NCBI RefSeq assembly: GCF_029577735.1
Contig: NZ_JARQTO010000012.1
Coordinates: forward strand, 1-64,000
Reading direction: 5' to 3'
Source of the DNA: Exercitatus varius
GTDB lineage: Bacteria; Pseudomonadota; Gammaproteobacteria; Enterobacterales; Pasteurellaceae
DNA length: 64,000 nucleotides
Shown here: positions 16,797 to 25,818 of the stretch, piece by piece
Layout: each line of letters begins with the position of its first letter
Numbering within the stretch: position 1 is the stretch's first letter
The notes under the pieces: model-generated
What the model saw: the letters and a program-made list of their open reading frames with translations, nothing else
What the model was told of the DNA's origin: nothing
Databases searched by the model: none
Made by a program: the position numbers and the translations under genes

Positions 16797-18122
16797 TTAT
16801 CGATTTGCCATCAACGCTTCAATATCGTCAATTTCCTTCGGTGCCGCGGCGGTCAGGATTTTATTGCCGTATTCCGTGATTAACACATTATCTTCAATCC
16901 GCACGCCGATGCCTTTATATTGTTCCGGCGCATGGGATTTCGGCGAAATATAAAGCCCCGGCTCTACAGTTAACACCATGCCGATTTCCAAAGTGCGGTC
17001 GCGTTTTTTCGAGTTTCTGTCGCCGTTTTCATCCGCATTGCTGTAACTGCCCACATCATGCACGTCCAGCCCCAGCCAATGCCCTAAACCGTGCATATAA
17101 AATGCGCGATGAGCGTCGGCGGCAATCAATTCGTCCACATCGCCCTGCAAAATACCGAGTTTCACCAAGCCTTCGACTTTAATCCGCACCACTTCATCAT
17201 TGGCCTGTTGAATGGAATTGCCCGCCACCAATAATTCAATGGCGCGTTTTTGCGCTTTTAAAACGAGTTGATAAATGTCTCGCTGCGGTTGGCTGAACTT
17301 GCCGTTTACCGGAAAAGTGCGCGTAATGTCGCCGGCATACATGGCGAATTCGCAGCCGGCGTCAATCAGCACTAAATCGCCGTCTTTCAGCGCCTGATCG
17401 TTTTCGCTGTAATGCAAAATACAGGCGTTTTCGCCGCCCGCAACAATCGTGTTATAAGCAGGAAATCTTGCGCCGAAGCGATTAAATTCATGCAGAATTT
17501 CGCTTTCAATTTCATATTCGAGCCGATTCGGACGGGTTTCTTTCATGGCGCGAAGATGTCCCAGCGCAGAAATTTGTCCCGCCTGCTGCATTAAACGGAT
17601 TTCATTTTGCGACTTGAACAGGCGCATTTCGTCCAGCATGGGGCGCCAGCTCAAAACTTCGCTAAAATCGCCCGCACTTTTCTCCAGCAACGCGTCGCCC
17701 CAGGTTTGAACGCCTGCGGCGTAATAGAGTTTATCCGTATTTTCCGTCATTTCGGTGAAACGGGAAGTCAACTCATCAATCGCATAAGCCTGATCCGTCA
17801 TCAGCGCATTCGGCGCATTTTGTACGCCTAAACGACGTCCGTTCCAGGTTTCCAGCAACGGATCATTCGGACGCAGGAAAAGTGCGGTCAGATTTTGCTG
17901 ATTTTTTTTCACCAGCAACAAGGCCGCATCGGGCTCGTTAAAACCGGTGAGATACCAAAAATAGCTGTCCTGACGAAACGGATAAGTGCAGTCATTATTA
18001 CGGATTTGTTCGCGTGCGGAAAAAATAACCGCTGCGGAATTATCCGCCATTTTCGCAAACAATTTGGCCCGGCGCGCCGCAAACTCCTCTTTCGGCAACG
18101 CCGCCATATAAGCTAAATCCAT
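16797..18122 (-). CDS. pepP: Xaa-Pro aminopeptidase P
   Basis: A 441-aa M24-family metallopeptidase that removes an N-terminal residue next to proline. The two-metal site is readable: DAGCEFAMYAGDITRTFP (two Asp), HGLGHWLGLDVHD (His) and TVEPGLYI plus GIGVRIEDN (two Glu). The N-terminal 170 residues form the aminopeptidase P N-domain. Two ATGs are adjacent; the second (18122) has the better distance from AAGGAG. The gene follows ygfB by about 20 bp, the same pair as in E. coli. Confidence 0.95.
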   Translation of the reverse strand: MDLAYMAALPKEEFAARRAKLFAKMADNSAAVIFSAREQIRNNDCTYPFRQDSYFWYLTGFNEPDAALLLVKKNQQNLTALFLRPNDPLLETWNGRRLGVQNAPNALMTDQAYAIDELTSRFTEMTENTDKLYYAAGVQTWGDALLEKSAGDFSEVLSWRPMLDEMRLFKSQNEIRLMQQAGQISALGHLRAMKETRPNRLEYEIESEILHEFNRFGARFPAYNTIVAGGENACILHYSENDQALKDGDLVLIDAGCEFAMYAGDITRTFPVNGKFSQPQRDIYQLVLKAQKRAIELLVAGNSIQQANDEVVRIKVEGLVKLGILQGDVDELIAADAHRAFYMHGLGHWLGLDVHDVGSYSNADENGDRNSKKRDRTLEIGMVLTVEPGLYISPKSHAPEQYKGIGVRIEDNVLITEYGNKILTAAAPKEIDDIEALMANR

Positions 18123-18142
18123 CATCGCTCCTTATTATCGGC

Positions 18143-18676
18143 TTAATCCATTTCGTGTACGCTCTTGAAATGGCTGTGGAATAAATAAGCGATTCCGCGC
18201 AGATAGGCAACGATGTCTTCCAAAGAATCCAGCAACTCCGCTTCGTCATCGTCTTCATCGTAGCCCAATTGACAGATTTTGTGTAAATCCGCAATCGTAT
18301 CGCCAATAACTCCGCGCATTTTGCTGATTTTCGGACGCGCCAGCCCGACACCGAGCAAGAAATGATTCGCCCAATCGCACACGGCTTCCGCTCTCACATC
18401 CAGCTTATATTCTTCCGGCAACAATAATTGGAATTTAAACGCATCGCTGTCCCGCAGTTTGCCGCGGAAATCCGCATACATGGCATCCAGTTCTTCCATT
18501 AATTCCGCCGGATAAGCGTGGTTGTCGTTGGTAATTTGATAAAGTAAAGCATGCCATTTTTGCCGATCACGTATGCCGCCGGCAAACAAACCGGTCAGAA
18601 AGCCGTGTAATTCGGTGGGTGAAACGGCGATCCCCGCCGCTTTAAGTTTTTGATTTAAAATTGAATATTCCGCCAT
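18143..18676 (-). CDS. ygfB: YgfB/YecA-family (UPF0149) protein
   Basis: A 177-aa all-helical protein with the family pattern: LHGFLTGLFAGG near residue 24 and CDWANHFLLGVGLA near residue 106, plus an acidic EDDDEAELLDSLEDIVAYLR C-terminal region. Molecular function is not established. It is upstream of pepP and divergent from zapA, as in E. coli. Confidence 0.9.
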   Translation of the reverse strand: MAEYSILNQKLKAAGIAVSPTELHGFLTGLFAGGIRDRQKWHALLYQITNDNHAYPAELMEELDAMYADFRGKLRDSDAFKFQLLLPEEYKLDVRAEAVCDWANHFLLGVGLARPKISKMRGVIGDTIADLHKICQLGYDEDDDEAELLDSLEDIVAYLRGIAYLFHSHFKSVHEMD

Positions 18677-18782
18677 ATGAAACGTCCTGTTATGATAGTC
18701 TGCGTCATTCTAACAGATAATTTATGACGAAAATATTTCTCTGTGGCATAATAACGAAAAATTTCAACCCTATGGTGAAAAT

Positions 18783-19106
18783 ATGGCATTAAAACCAATT
18801 GAATTGAACTTTTTAGGTCAGGTTGTGCGCTTAAACGCACCGGAAGAGCAGCATAACGATTTGCGCGAAGCGGCAAAAGAACTGGACAAACGGGTTTCGG
18901 AAATGAAAGATCGGATGCAAACCGTGCAGGTTGAGCGCGCGGTGCACGTCGTGGCATTAAACCTTTGTTTCGAGTTGCTTTCGGAGAAACGTAAAACCCA
19001 ATCCACCGAGCAAATTCTGCAAAATCAGATTCGACAATTGAGCCATTCATTGGAAAATATTGCGGCGCGCTCAACAAATCAGCAACCGACTTACGAAATC
19101 CAATAA
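18783..19106 (+). CDS. zapA: Cell division protein ZapA
   Basis: A 107-aa cytoplasmic protein that crosslinks FtsZ filaments at the Z ring. The N-terminal globular part (IELNFLGQVVRLNAPEEQ...LREAAKELDKRVSEMK) is followed by a C-terminal coiled coil (residues about 70-100). It is directly upstream of 6S RNA and fau, the conserved zapA-ssrS-fau order. Confidence 0.94.
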   Translation: MALKPIELNFLGQVVRLNAPEEQHNDLREAAKELDKRVSEMKDRMQTVQVERAVHVVALNLCFELLSEKRKTQSTEQILQNQIRQLSHSLENIAARSTNQQPTYEIQ

Positions 19107-19169
19107 ATTGGGTTAAATTTACAATTTGAACTGGTCAATTTTAGATTTTTCAGTTACTATTATTTTCAA

Positions 19170-19353
19170 AGATTACCTGAGATGTTCGCCAGCGGGTTAC
19201 GTCCCTGAGCCGATACTTACATACTTCGAGTTGGTTCTCTATATTGTTGGTGCGCAGGCTTAGTTTTACTAAGAAGCCTAAAAACGATTACAACCGACTC
19301 CCTTGAACCGTCGGGTTCAAGGACCGACCACCCACAACGGCATCTCGGGACCT
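19170..19353 (+). ncRNA. ssrS: 6S RNA
   Basis: The ends pair as in 6S RNA: CTGAGATG near 19177 with CATCTCGG near 19341. Internal conserved blocks include CCCTGAGCCGATA (about 19203), AAGAAGCCTAAAA (about 19270) and CCTTGAACC...GGGTTCAAGG (about 19301-19322). The fold is a long rod with a central bubble that mimics an open promoter and sequesters sigma-70 RNA polymerase. The location between zapA and fau is diagnostic. Exact ends are estimates. Confidence 0.93.
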
Positions 19354-19362
19354 AAACACAAT

Positions 19363-19932
19363 ATGAAATCCATTTCCGAACGCCGTTCTCAACTTCGTCA
19401 GCAAATCAGAAAAACTCGACAAAATCTGACCGCACTTGATCAAATCCGCGCGGCCCAGACCGTGACGCAAAAAGCCTTAAACTTGGTTGCCGAGCGCCAT
19501 GCCGAGCATATTGCCGTTTATCTTTCCTTTGACGGCGAAATTAACACCCGACCGTTAACCGAAGCCCTTTGGGCGCAGCATAAAAATGTCTATTTACCGG
19601 TATTACATCCGTTTTGCAAAGGGCATATGCTATTCCTGCATTACACGCCGGAAACGGAGCTGATTCCCAATGAATTCGGTATTCCGGAACCGCCTTTGAA
19701 TGTGAAAAATATTTTACCGATTCACCGCTTAGATATTATTTTCACCCCGTTAGTGGCATTCGACAAGCAAGGAAACCGCCTTGGAATGGGCGGCGGTTTT
19801 TACGATCGTACTCTGCAGGATTGGCATTATCAGCATTTCATTCCCGTAGGATTGGCACATCAATGTCAGCAAGTGGATAAACTGCCGACCGAAAGCTGGG
19901 ATATTCCATTATTTGATATTTTAGTCGGGTGA
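19363..19932 (+). CDS. fau: 5-formyltetrahydrofolate cyclo-ligase
   Basis: A 189-aa enzyme that converts 5-formyl-THF to 5,10-methenyl-THF using ATP. The start at MKSISERRSQLRQQIRKTRQ fits the family; an upstream in-frame TTG would lie inside 6S RNA. Visible are the substrate lysine/arginine helix, YLSFDGEINTRPL, and the ATP-binding FTPLVAFDKQGNRLGMGGGFYDRTL. It is cotranscribed with, or just downstream of, 6S RNA as in E. coli (ygfA). Confidence 0.93.
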   Translation: MKSISERRSQLRQQIRKTRQNLTALDQIRAAQTVTQKALNLVAERHAEHIAVYLSFDGEINTRPLTEALWAQHKNVYLPVLHPFCKGHMLFLHYTPETELIPNEFGIPEPPLNVKNILPIHRLDIIFTPLVAFDKQGNRLGMGGGFYDRTLQDWHYQHFIPVGLAHQCQQVDKLPTESWDIPLFDILVG

Positions 19933-20014
19933 ACATGGAAACGGACGTTACGCCCGTCTTTTCCCGATAGCGTTTATGATCGGAGACAGAAATAATCCCT
20001 GTCTCCGCCGCAAA

Positions 20015-21202
20015 TTACAGCAAGGATTTCGCTAATTCGCGCGCCCGGCGATCCACTTCCAACACATCGTCCACACAGGAAATCCGTTGCGGCGGCATCG
20101 CTTCCACCGCTTTAGCATTCACTTTCGCGATATCGGTAAACTTAATCCGACGATGCAAAAATGCGTCCACCGCAATTTCGTTCGCCGCATTCATTGCCGT
20201 GGTGGCATATTGGCCGGCGGCAAAAGCGTCCATCGCCAGCTTCAGATTAGGATAGCGATTAAAATCCGGCTGCAGGAAAGTTAAACCGTTTAATTGATAA
20301 AAATCCAGCGACGCCACGCCGGAAACAATCCGGTTTGGATAAGCCATGGTTTCCGCAATCGGGGTTCGCATATCGGGATTGCCCATCTGCGCGACCACCG
20401 AACCGTCAATGTAACGCACCATGGAATGAATGATGGACTGCGGATGAATAATCACCTCCATCTCGTCCGCACCGGCATTAAACAGCCAACGCGCCTCGAT
20501 ATATTCCAGCCCTTTGTTCATCATGGTGGCGCTGTCCACGGAAATTTTTTTGCCCATGGACCAATTCGGATGGGCTACCGCCTGTTCCGGCGTGATGCCG
20601 TCGAACTCTCTTAAATCCGTATAACGAAACGGACCGCCGGAACCGGTCAGCACAATTTTGCTGACGCCCAATTCGGACAACGGGCAAAATCCGATTTTCT
20701 GCTGCGCTTGCGGCGGTAAAGACTGGAAAATCGCATTATGTTCGCTGTCCACCGGCAATAATTGCGCACCGTGTTTTTTCACCGCATCGATAAAAATCTG
20801 TCCGCACGTCACCAGACTTTCCTTATTCGCCAACAACACACGCTTACCCGCCTGCACTGCCGAAAGGGTCGGTAACAGCCCGGCAGCGCCGACAATCGCC
20901 GCCATGACTTGATCCGCTTCAGGATGCGCCGCCAGTTCGCAAACGGCTTTTTGCCCGCTTAACACTTGCGTTTTACAACCAAGTGCGGTCAATTTTTGGC
21001 GTAAATTTTTAGCCGCGTTTTCATCGTCTAACGCCGCAAATTCCGGTTGAAATTTTACGCACTGCTCAGCCATTAAATCCGCATTGCGTCCGCCGGCTAA
21101 GGCGAACGCGCGATATTTTTCGGGATTACGTTCGATGACGGAAAGAGTGCTGGTGCCGATAGAACCGGTTGAACCCAAGATGACCAAGTTTTGTTTTTTC
21201 AT
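20015..21202 (-). CDS. dxr: 1-deoxy-D-xylulose 5-phosphate reductoisomerase
   Basis: A 395-aa NADPH enzyme, the first committed step of the MEP isoprenoid pathway. NADPH loop ILGSTGSIGTSTLSV, metal and substrate blocks LLPVDSEHNAIFQ, LTGSGGPFRYTDL, HPNWSMGKKISVDSATMMNKGLE and EVIIHPQSIIHSMV are all present. The ATG of MKKQNLVILG is chosen over an in-frame TTG two codons before. It lies downstream of pyrH-frr, but a terminator-like hairpin separates it from frr. Confidence 0.96.
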   Translation of the reverse strand: MKKQNLVILGSTGSIGTSTLSVIERNPEKYRAFALAGGRNADLMAEQCVKFQPEFAALDDENAAKNLRQKLTALGCKTQVLSGQKAVCELAAHPEADQVMAAIVGAAGLLPTLSAVQAGKRVLLANKESLVTCGQIFIDAVKKHGAQLLPVDSEHNAIFQSLPPQAQQKIGFCPLSELGVSKIVLTGSGGPFRYTDLREFDGITPEQAVAHPNWSMGKKISVDSATMMNKGLEYIEARWLFNAGADEMEVIIHPQSIIHSMVRYIDGSVVAQMGNPDMRTPIAETMAYPNRIVSGVASLDFYQLNGLTFLQPDFNRYPNLKLAMDAFAAGQYATTAMNAANEIAVDAFLHRRIKFTDIAKVNAKAVEAMPPQRISCVDDVLEVDRRARELAKSLL

Positions 21203-21240
21203 AACCAATCCGTAGGGTTTGCTAACCCGCCGTTTTTATA

Positions 21241-21265
21241 CAAAAAAACGCAGAAAACTCTGCGT
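21241..21265 (-). terminator. Terminator between frr and dxr
   Basis: Read on the minus strand, ACGCAGA and TCTGCGT form a 7-bp stem with a 4-base loop followed by seven T residues. It is about 40 bp after the frr stop and 40 bp before the dxr start. Confidence 0.8.
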
Positions 21266-21306
21266 CTGTTTCGGTGGACTCAAACCGCCCACCGCCAATA
21301 TTCGGA

Positions 21307-21864
21307 TTAGAAATCCATCAATTCTTTTTCTTTATCCGCCAGCACTTCATCCACTTTTTTCACGAAGCTGTCGGTCAGTTTTTGAATTTCTTCTTCCGCT
21401 TTACGCTGTTCGTTTTCGCTGATTTCTTTGTCTTTCAACAGCGCTTTGATTTTCTCGTTGGCATCGCGGCGCACATTACGAACCGCCACTTTACCCTGTT
21501 CGCCTTCGCCTTTGACCAATTTGATTAAATCACGGCGGCGTTCTTCCGTTAACGGCGGAAGCGGCACGCGAATGGTCGTTCCCGCAGACGACGGATTCAA
21601 ACCCAAATCGGAAGTTAAAATCGCTTTTTCCACGGCGCTGATTAATGAACGGTCAAATACGGTCACCGCTAACGTACGAGCGTCTTCCGCCACCACGTTG
21701 GCCAATTGACGCAACGGTGTCGCCGCACCGTAATAATCCACCTGAATAGCGTCCAATAAAGACGGTTGCGCGCGTCCCGTACGGATTTTAGAGATATGAC
21801 CTTTTAAAGCTTCTAGACTTTTTTCCATGCGCTCCTGCGCGTCTTTTTTAATTTCGTTGATCAT
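21307..21864 (-). CDS. frr: Ribosome recycling factor
   Basis: A 185-aa protein that, with EF-G, splits post-termination ribosomes. The start MINEIKKDAQERMEKSLEALK matches the family; a few upstream in-frame codons are ignored. RTGRAQPSLLDAIQVDYYG, VPLPPLTEERRRDLIKLVK and RNVRRDANEKIK are conserved blocks. It is 30 bp after pyrH in the same operon. Confidence 0.97.
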   Translation of the reverse strand: MINEIKKDAQERMEKSLEALKGHISKIRTGRAQPSLLDAIQVDYYGAATPLRQLANVVAEDARTLAVTVFDRSLISAVEKAILTSDLGLNPSSAGTTIRVPLPPLTEERRRDLIKLVKGEGEQGKVAVRNVRRDANEKIKALLKDKEISENEQRKAEEEIQKLTDSFVKKVDEVLADKEKELMDF

Positions 21865-21894
21865 GGTTTTTCCTTTATCTGTGAAATTCATCAA

Positions 21895-22608
21895 TTAAGA
21901 AATAATGGTGCCTTCGGTTAAGCCGGTCACCACTTCGCGCAATGCGCCCGGTTTGCCCATATTGAACACGCGAATCGGCATATTGTGGTCGCGCGCTAAC
22001 GTAAACGCCGCTAAATCCATCACTTTCAATTCATGTTCAATCACGTCCGCATAACTTAATGTGTTGAACAATTTCGCATTCGGGTTCTTCGCCGGATCGC
22101 AATCATAAACGCCGTCCACTTTAGTGGCTTTCAGCACCACATCCGCTTCGATTTCAATTCCGCGCAGACAAGCGGCGGAATCCGTGGTGAAAAACGGGCT
22201 GCCGGTACCGCCGGAGAAAATCACCACGCGCTTTTCCCGTAACATTTTGATCGCTTCCGACCAGTTGTAAGTGTCGCAAATTCCGTTTAACTGGAACGCC
22301 GACATCAATTTCGCATTAACATCCGCACGGTGCAAAGCGTCGCGCATCGCCAGGCCGTTCATCACGGTTGCCAGCATCCCCATGTGGTCGCCCACTACGC
22401 GGTTCATGCCGGCTTTTGCCAATTTCGCGCCGCGGAACAGGTTGCCGCCGCCTAAAACAACGCCCACTTCCACGCCCATGGCGATTAACTCTTTAATTTC
22501 CAATGCCATTCTGTCCAAGATGGAAGGATCGATACCAAACCCTTCGGCGCCCTGCAGTGCTTCACCGCTTAATTTTAAAAGAATTCGTTTGTAAATCGGA
22601 TTGCTCAT
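21895..22608 (-). CDS. pyrH: Uridylate kinase
   Basis: A 237-aa bacterial UMP kinase of the amino-acid kinase fold. KRILLKLSGEALQG, GVVLGGGNLFRG, DHMGMLATVMNGLAMRDAL and FSGGTGSPFFTTDSAA blocks are present. It supplies UDP for pyrimidine nucleotide pools. The downstream frr and dxr follow the order of the E. coli rpsB-tsf-pyrH-frr-dxr region; rpsB and tsf are not in this window because the neighbouring genes on the other side run the opposite way. Confidence 0.97.
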   Translation of the reverse strand: MSNPIYKRILLKLSGEALQGAEGFGIDPSILDRMALEIKELIAMGVEVGVVLGGGNLFRGAKLAKAGMNRVVGDHMGMLATVMNGLAMRDALHRADVNAKLMSAFQLNGICDTYNWSEAIKMLREKRVVIFSGGTGSPFFTTDSAACLRGIEIEADVVLKATKVDGVYDCDPAKNPNAKLFNTLSYADVIEHELKVMDLAAFTLARDHNMPIRVFNMGKPGALREVVTGLTEGTIIS

Positions 22609-22740
22609 TTTCTTACTCCGGCTAGAATATTGGACATAAAATTGCCGTCATTATAATGTAACTTCACGCAACAACCAATAGAACGAATCAGAAAAATTCG
22701 GTAAAATCTGACCGCACTTTTAGCAAAGAAGGAATATTTT

Positions 22741-24327
22741 GTGCTAACCCGATTAATTAATAGATACGTTTCGAAACCATTAGCCAAGCAAATTTTAGCG
22801 GCGATATTAGCCTTGGTTTGCATCATTTTTGCCAGCCGTTTAATGTTAATCGGCTCCGGTTTTTTCGTCCGCCCGACCGTGAAACAAACGCTGTTAATGG
22901 CGGTTTTGTTCATTATTTTTAACGCCTCGAAAAAACTGTTTTGGTTCGTCGCATTTCCCTTTGCTTTGCTGCACGCTTTATATGCGCCGATCGGTTTAAC
23001 CTTCGGACCGCCGTCTTATCAATATATCGCATCGGTATTCGCCACGGATTTACTGGAAAGCAAAGAATTTCTGTCGCAACTGCCGTTGGTTAATTTCACT
23101 TATCCGGTGGCAATTGTTGCGCTGTTATGGCTGTTTCGTTCGCTCACCCAAACGTTTCATCTGCATTTTTACAAAAACAAAATGTTTCTTGCCGCGGTCG
23201 CCGTTTTTTTAATCTGGGGCTCCGCGCCGTTAAAATTTGTGACCGAAACCTATGATGCGGGCGTGAAAGTTCAGGACGAATTAACCCGTCTGAACGGTTT
23301 GGCGATTGAAAGCAAATGGGGAAAATCCGATCTATCTGACGCGAAATACGACGATTATGTATTGATTATCGGCGAAAGTGCGCGAAAAGACTATCTTCAC
23401 GCCTATGGCTATCCGGTCAATAATACGCCGTTTATGAGCACCGCCAAAGGCACGCTTATCGACGGCTTCACCGCCGGCGGCACCAACACCATTGCGTCGC
23501 TCAAATTAATGTTAACCAAGCCCGACACCAAAAACTGGGAAGGCAATTATTCCCTCAACCTGATTGATTTAATCAAATCCGCCGGCGTGAAAACTTATTG
23601 GATTTCCAATCAAGGCTATTTGGGCGAATTCGACACCCCGATTTCCGCCATCGCCAATAAAAGCGACGTCAAAATTTTCCTGAAATCCGGCGACAGCTTA
23701 AATTCCAACACCAGCGATTTCGATCTGTTACCGAAATTCGCACAGGTTATCGAACAACCGGCGGCGGGAAAACGCTTCATCGTGCTGCATTTATACGGCT
23801 CGCACCCGATTACTTGCGACCGCCTCAGCGATTACGAAAAAATTTATAACGATTACCAAATCGACGAAAAATATTACAACGTCAACTGCTACGTTTCTTC
23901 GATGAAGAAAACCGACGAAGTGCTGAAACGCGTTTACGGCGAACTGGTAAAAAACTATGAAAAATCTCACCGCACTTTTTCGATGATTTACTTCTCCGAT
24001 CATGGTTTGGCGCAGCATGAAACGGAAACCGGCGTGGACATTCACAACAGCGCGGGCAAAAGCAAACGTCATTACGACATTCCGCTGTTCAAAATTTCCA
24101 GTGACGACACCCAACGCCATGTGTACAAGGTGTTCAAATCCGGTTTGAATTTCACCGACGACATCGCCAAATGGATGGGAATCAGCAACCCGCAGCTTAA
24201 TCCGAACGCGGATTTATTCTCCGATCGAGCGGATCCCGACGATTACGGCTTAAAAGCGGAAATCGAAAAAATTACGGCGCCGGATGATCCCGCCATTGTG
24301 ATTCCAGAAAAAAAGACGACCGAATGA
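22741..24327 (+). CDS. Lipooligosaccharide phosphoethanolamine transferase (EptA/CptA family)
   Basis: A 528-aa inner-membrane enzyme with about five N-terminal transmembrane helices (residues 15-165) and a C-terminal periplasmic sulfatase-like domain. The metal and nucleophile motifs are visible: IIGESARKDYLHAYGYPVNNTPF, the Thr nucleophile in GGTNTIASLK, FIVLHLYGSHP and IYFSDHG. It moves phosphoethanolamine from phosphatidylethanolamine to a sugar of lipooligosaccharide; whether lipid A, Kdo or heptose cannot be told. The start is GTG behind AGAAGGA. Its stop overlaps the menH start by 4 bp (ATGA). Confidence 0.85.
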   Translation: MLTRLINRYVSKPLAKQILAAILALVCIIFASRLMLIGSGFFVRPTVKQTLLMAVLFIIFNASKKLFWFVAFPFALLHALYAPIGLTFGPPSYQYIASVFATDLLESKEFLSQLPLVNFTYPVAIVALLWLFRSLTQTFHLHFYKNKMFLAAVAVFLIWGSAPLKFVTETYDAGVKVQDELTRLNGLAIESKWGKSDLSDAKYDDYVLIIGESARKDYLHAYGYPVNNTPFMSTAKGTLIDGFTAGGTNTIASLKLMLTKPDTKNWEGNYSLNLIDLIKSAGVKTYWISNQGYLGEFDTPISAIANKSDVKIFLKSGDSLNSNTSDFDLLPKFAQVIEQPAAGKRFIVLHLYGSHPITCDRLSDYEKIYNDYQIDEKYYNVNCYVSSMKKTDEVLKRVYGELVKNYEKSHRTFSMIYFSDHGLAQHETETGVDIHNSAGKSKRHYDIPLFKISSDDTQRHVYKVFKSGLNFTDDIAKWMGISNPQLNPNADLFSDRADPDDYGLKAEIEKITAPDDPAIVIPEKKTTE

Positions 24328-25064
24328 ATTTCATCTTTCTGCACGGCTTGCTCGGCACCAAAAACGATTGGCAAGCCGTGATCGACAGACTGCCGAACCA
24401 ACGTTGCCTCGCGTTGGATTTACCGTTTCACGGTGAAGCCAAAGGGGTTTCCGTGCAAAATTTCGAAGAAACCTGCGCATATTTGTCGCAGCAAATCCGA
24501 AGTGCGGTCAAAAACGAGCCGTTTTTTCTGGCGGGTTATTCCCTCGGCGGTCGTATCGCGTTGTATTACGCGCTGCAATATCAAGGCATGAAAGGCAATT
24601 TACAGGGTTTGATTTTAGAAGGCGCGAATCTCGGTTTAACCGATGAAAAGGAAAAAGCCGACCGTTGGCTGAATGATGAAAAATGGGCGACAAAATTTCG
24701 TCTTGAGCCGCCTGAAATCGTGCTCAACGATTGGTACCGGCAACCGGTTTTCGCGCACTTAACCGACGCCGAACGCGACGCGTTAATTCAAAAACGCGCG
24801 CCGAATTGCGGCGAAAATATCGCTAACATGCTACTTGCCACATCCCTTGCCAAACAGCCTTATTTCGGTGATAAAGTGCGGGCAAAAAATTCGACGTTTT
24901 TTTATTTTGCGGGCGAACGCGATACCAAATTCCGGCAAATCGCAGCGGCGCATCAACTCAATGTTCGCCTGATTCCCCAAGCCGGCCATAATGCGCATTC
25001 AGAAAATCCCGCCGAATTTGCAATGCGGTTATATGATATTCGGAATTTATCTAAAAAAGCGTAA
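24324..25064 (+). CDS. menH: 2-succinyl-6-hydroxy-2,4-cyclohexadiene-1-carboxylate synthase
   Basis: A 246-aa alpha/beta hydrolase-fold enzyme that eliminates pyruvate from SEPHCHC in menaquinone synthesis. Visible are FLHGLLGTKNDWQ (oxyanion region), the nucleophile elbow GYSLGGRIALYYAL with Ser, and the C-terminal catalytic His in PQAGHNAHSENP. The neighbouring menB and menC support the MenH call over other hydrolases. It overlaps the upstream transferase gene by 4 bp. Confidence 0.9.
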   Translation: MNFIFLHGLLGTKNDWQAVIDRLPNQRCLALDLPFHGEAKGVSVQNFEETCAYLSQQIRSAVKNEPFFLAGYSLGGRIALYYALQYQGMKGNLQGLILEGANLGLTDEKEKADRWLNDEKWATKFRLEPPEIVLNDWYRQPVFAHLTDAERDALIQKRAPNCGENIANMLLATSLAKQPYFGDKVRAKNSTFFYFAGERDTKFRQIAAAHQLNVRLIPQAGHNAHSENPAEFAMRLYDIRNLSKKA

Positions 25065-25139
25065 AAATCCGGTCGTCAAAACAATAAAATTTCATTATGA
25101 TTTGGCGGAAATTTTATCGTTTTTAAAAGGAAAGTTATT

Positions 25140-25685
25140 ATGTCTCAATTTCAAATTCATACTATCGAAAGCGCGCCGGAAGCCTCTAAAAATGCTCTCG
25201 AAGCCGTAAAAAACGCCAACGGTTTTATTCCCAACTTAATCGGCGTATTGGCAAACTCGCCCGTCGCACTGGAAACTTATCGGACCGTCGGTGCGATCAA
25301 CGGTCGCAACAGTTTAACGCCAGAAGAACGCGAAGTGGTACAAATTACGGCCGCGGTGGTGAACGGTTGCGGATTTTGCGTGGCGGGGCACAGTAAAATC
25401 GCGTTAAAACTGCTGAAAATGCCGCAGGAAACGGTGAATGCCATCCGTGCTACGGCGCGTATCGACGCGGACAATAAATTGGACACTTTAGCGCGCTTCA
25501 CCATGACCGTTATTGTGCAAAAAGCCAAATTATCGCCCGCGCAATTAGCGGAATTTTTCGCCGCCGGTTATAACCGACAAAACGCCATCGACGTTATTTT
25601 AGGGGTGAGCCTTGCCACGTTGTGTAACTATGTGAACAATATCGCCGAAACGCCGATTAACCCTGAATTGCAGGATTTCGCCTAA
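25140..25685 (+). CDS. Carboxymuconolactone decarboxylase/AhpD-family protein
   Basis: A 181-aa all-helical protein of the AhpD-like superfamily. The active-site motif in NGCGFCVAGHSKIA carries the CxxC pair and the downstream His of peroxidase-type members, suggesting a thiol-dependent peroxidase or reductase. It lies between menH and menB, 75 bp after menH, and may act in quinone or oxidative stress physiology; that is only inference from position. It is not a known step of menaquinone synthesis. Confidence 0.82.
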   Translation: MSQFQIHTIESAPEASKNALEAVKNANGFIPNLIGVLANSPVALETYRTVGAINGRNSLTPEEREVVQITAAVVNGCGFCVAGHSKIALKLLKMPQETVNAIRATARIDADNKLDTLARFTMTVIVQKAKLSPAQLAEFFAAGYNRQNAIDVILGVSLATLCNYVNNIAETPINPELQDFA

Positions 25686-25818
25686 TTCTATCCGTATTCA
25701 CACCACAAACGGCATATTCCGAAATCGGAAATATGCCGTTTTCTTCAGCGTCGCGCTTTAGCCCCGCCAAAACTTCCGCTATAATGACCGCACTTTTCAT
25801 TAACTCAAAGGACTTACC

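Noticed and set aside
22605..22913. A minus-strand frame of 102 codons opposite the phosphoethanolamine transferase
   Set aside because: It is antisense to well-supported membrane helices of the transferase and has no ribosome site or similarity.
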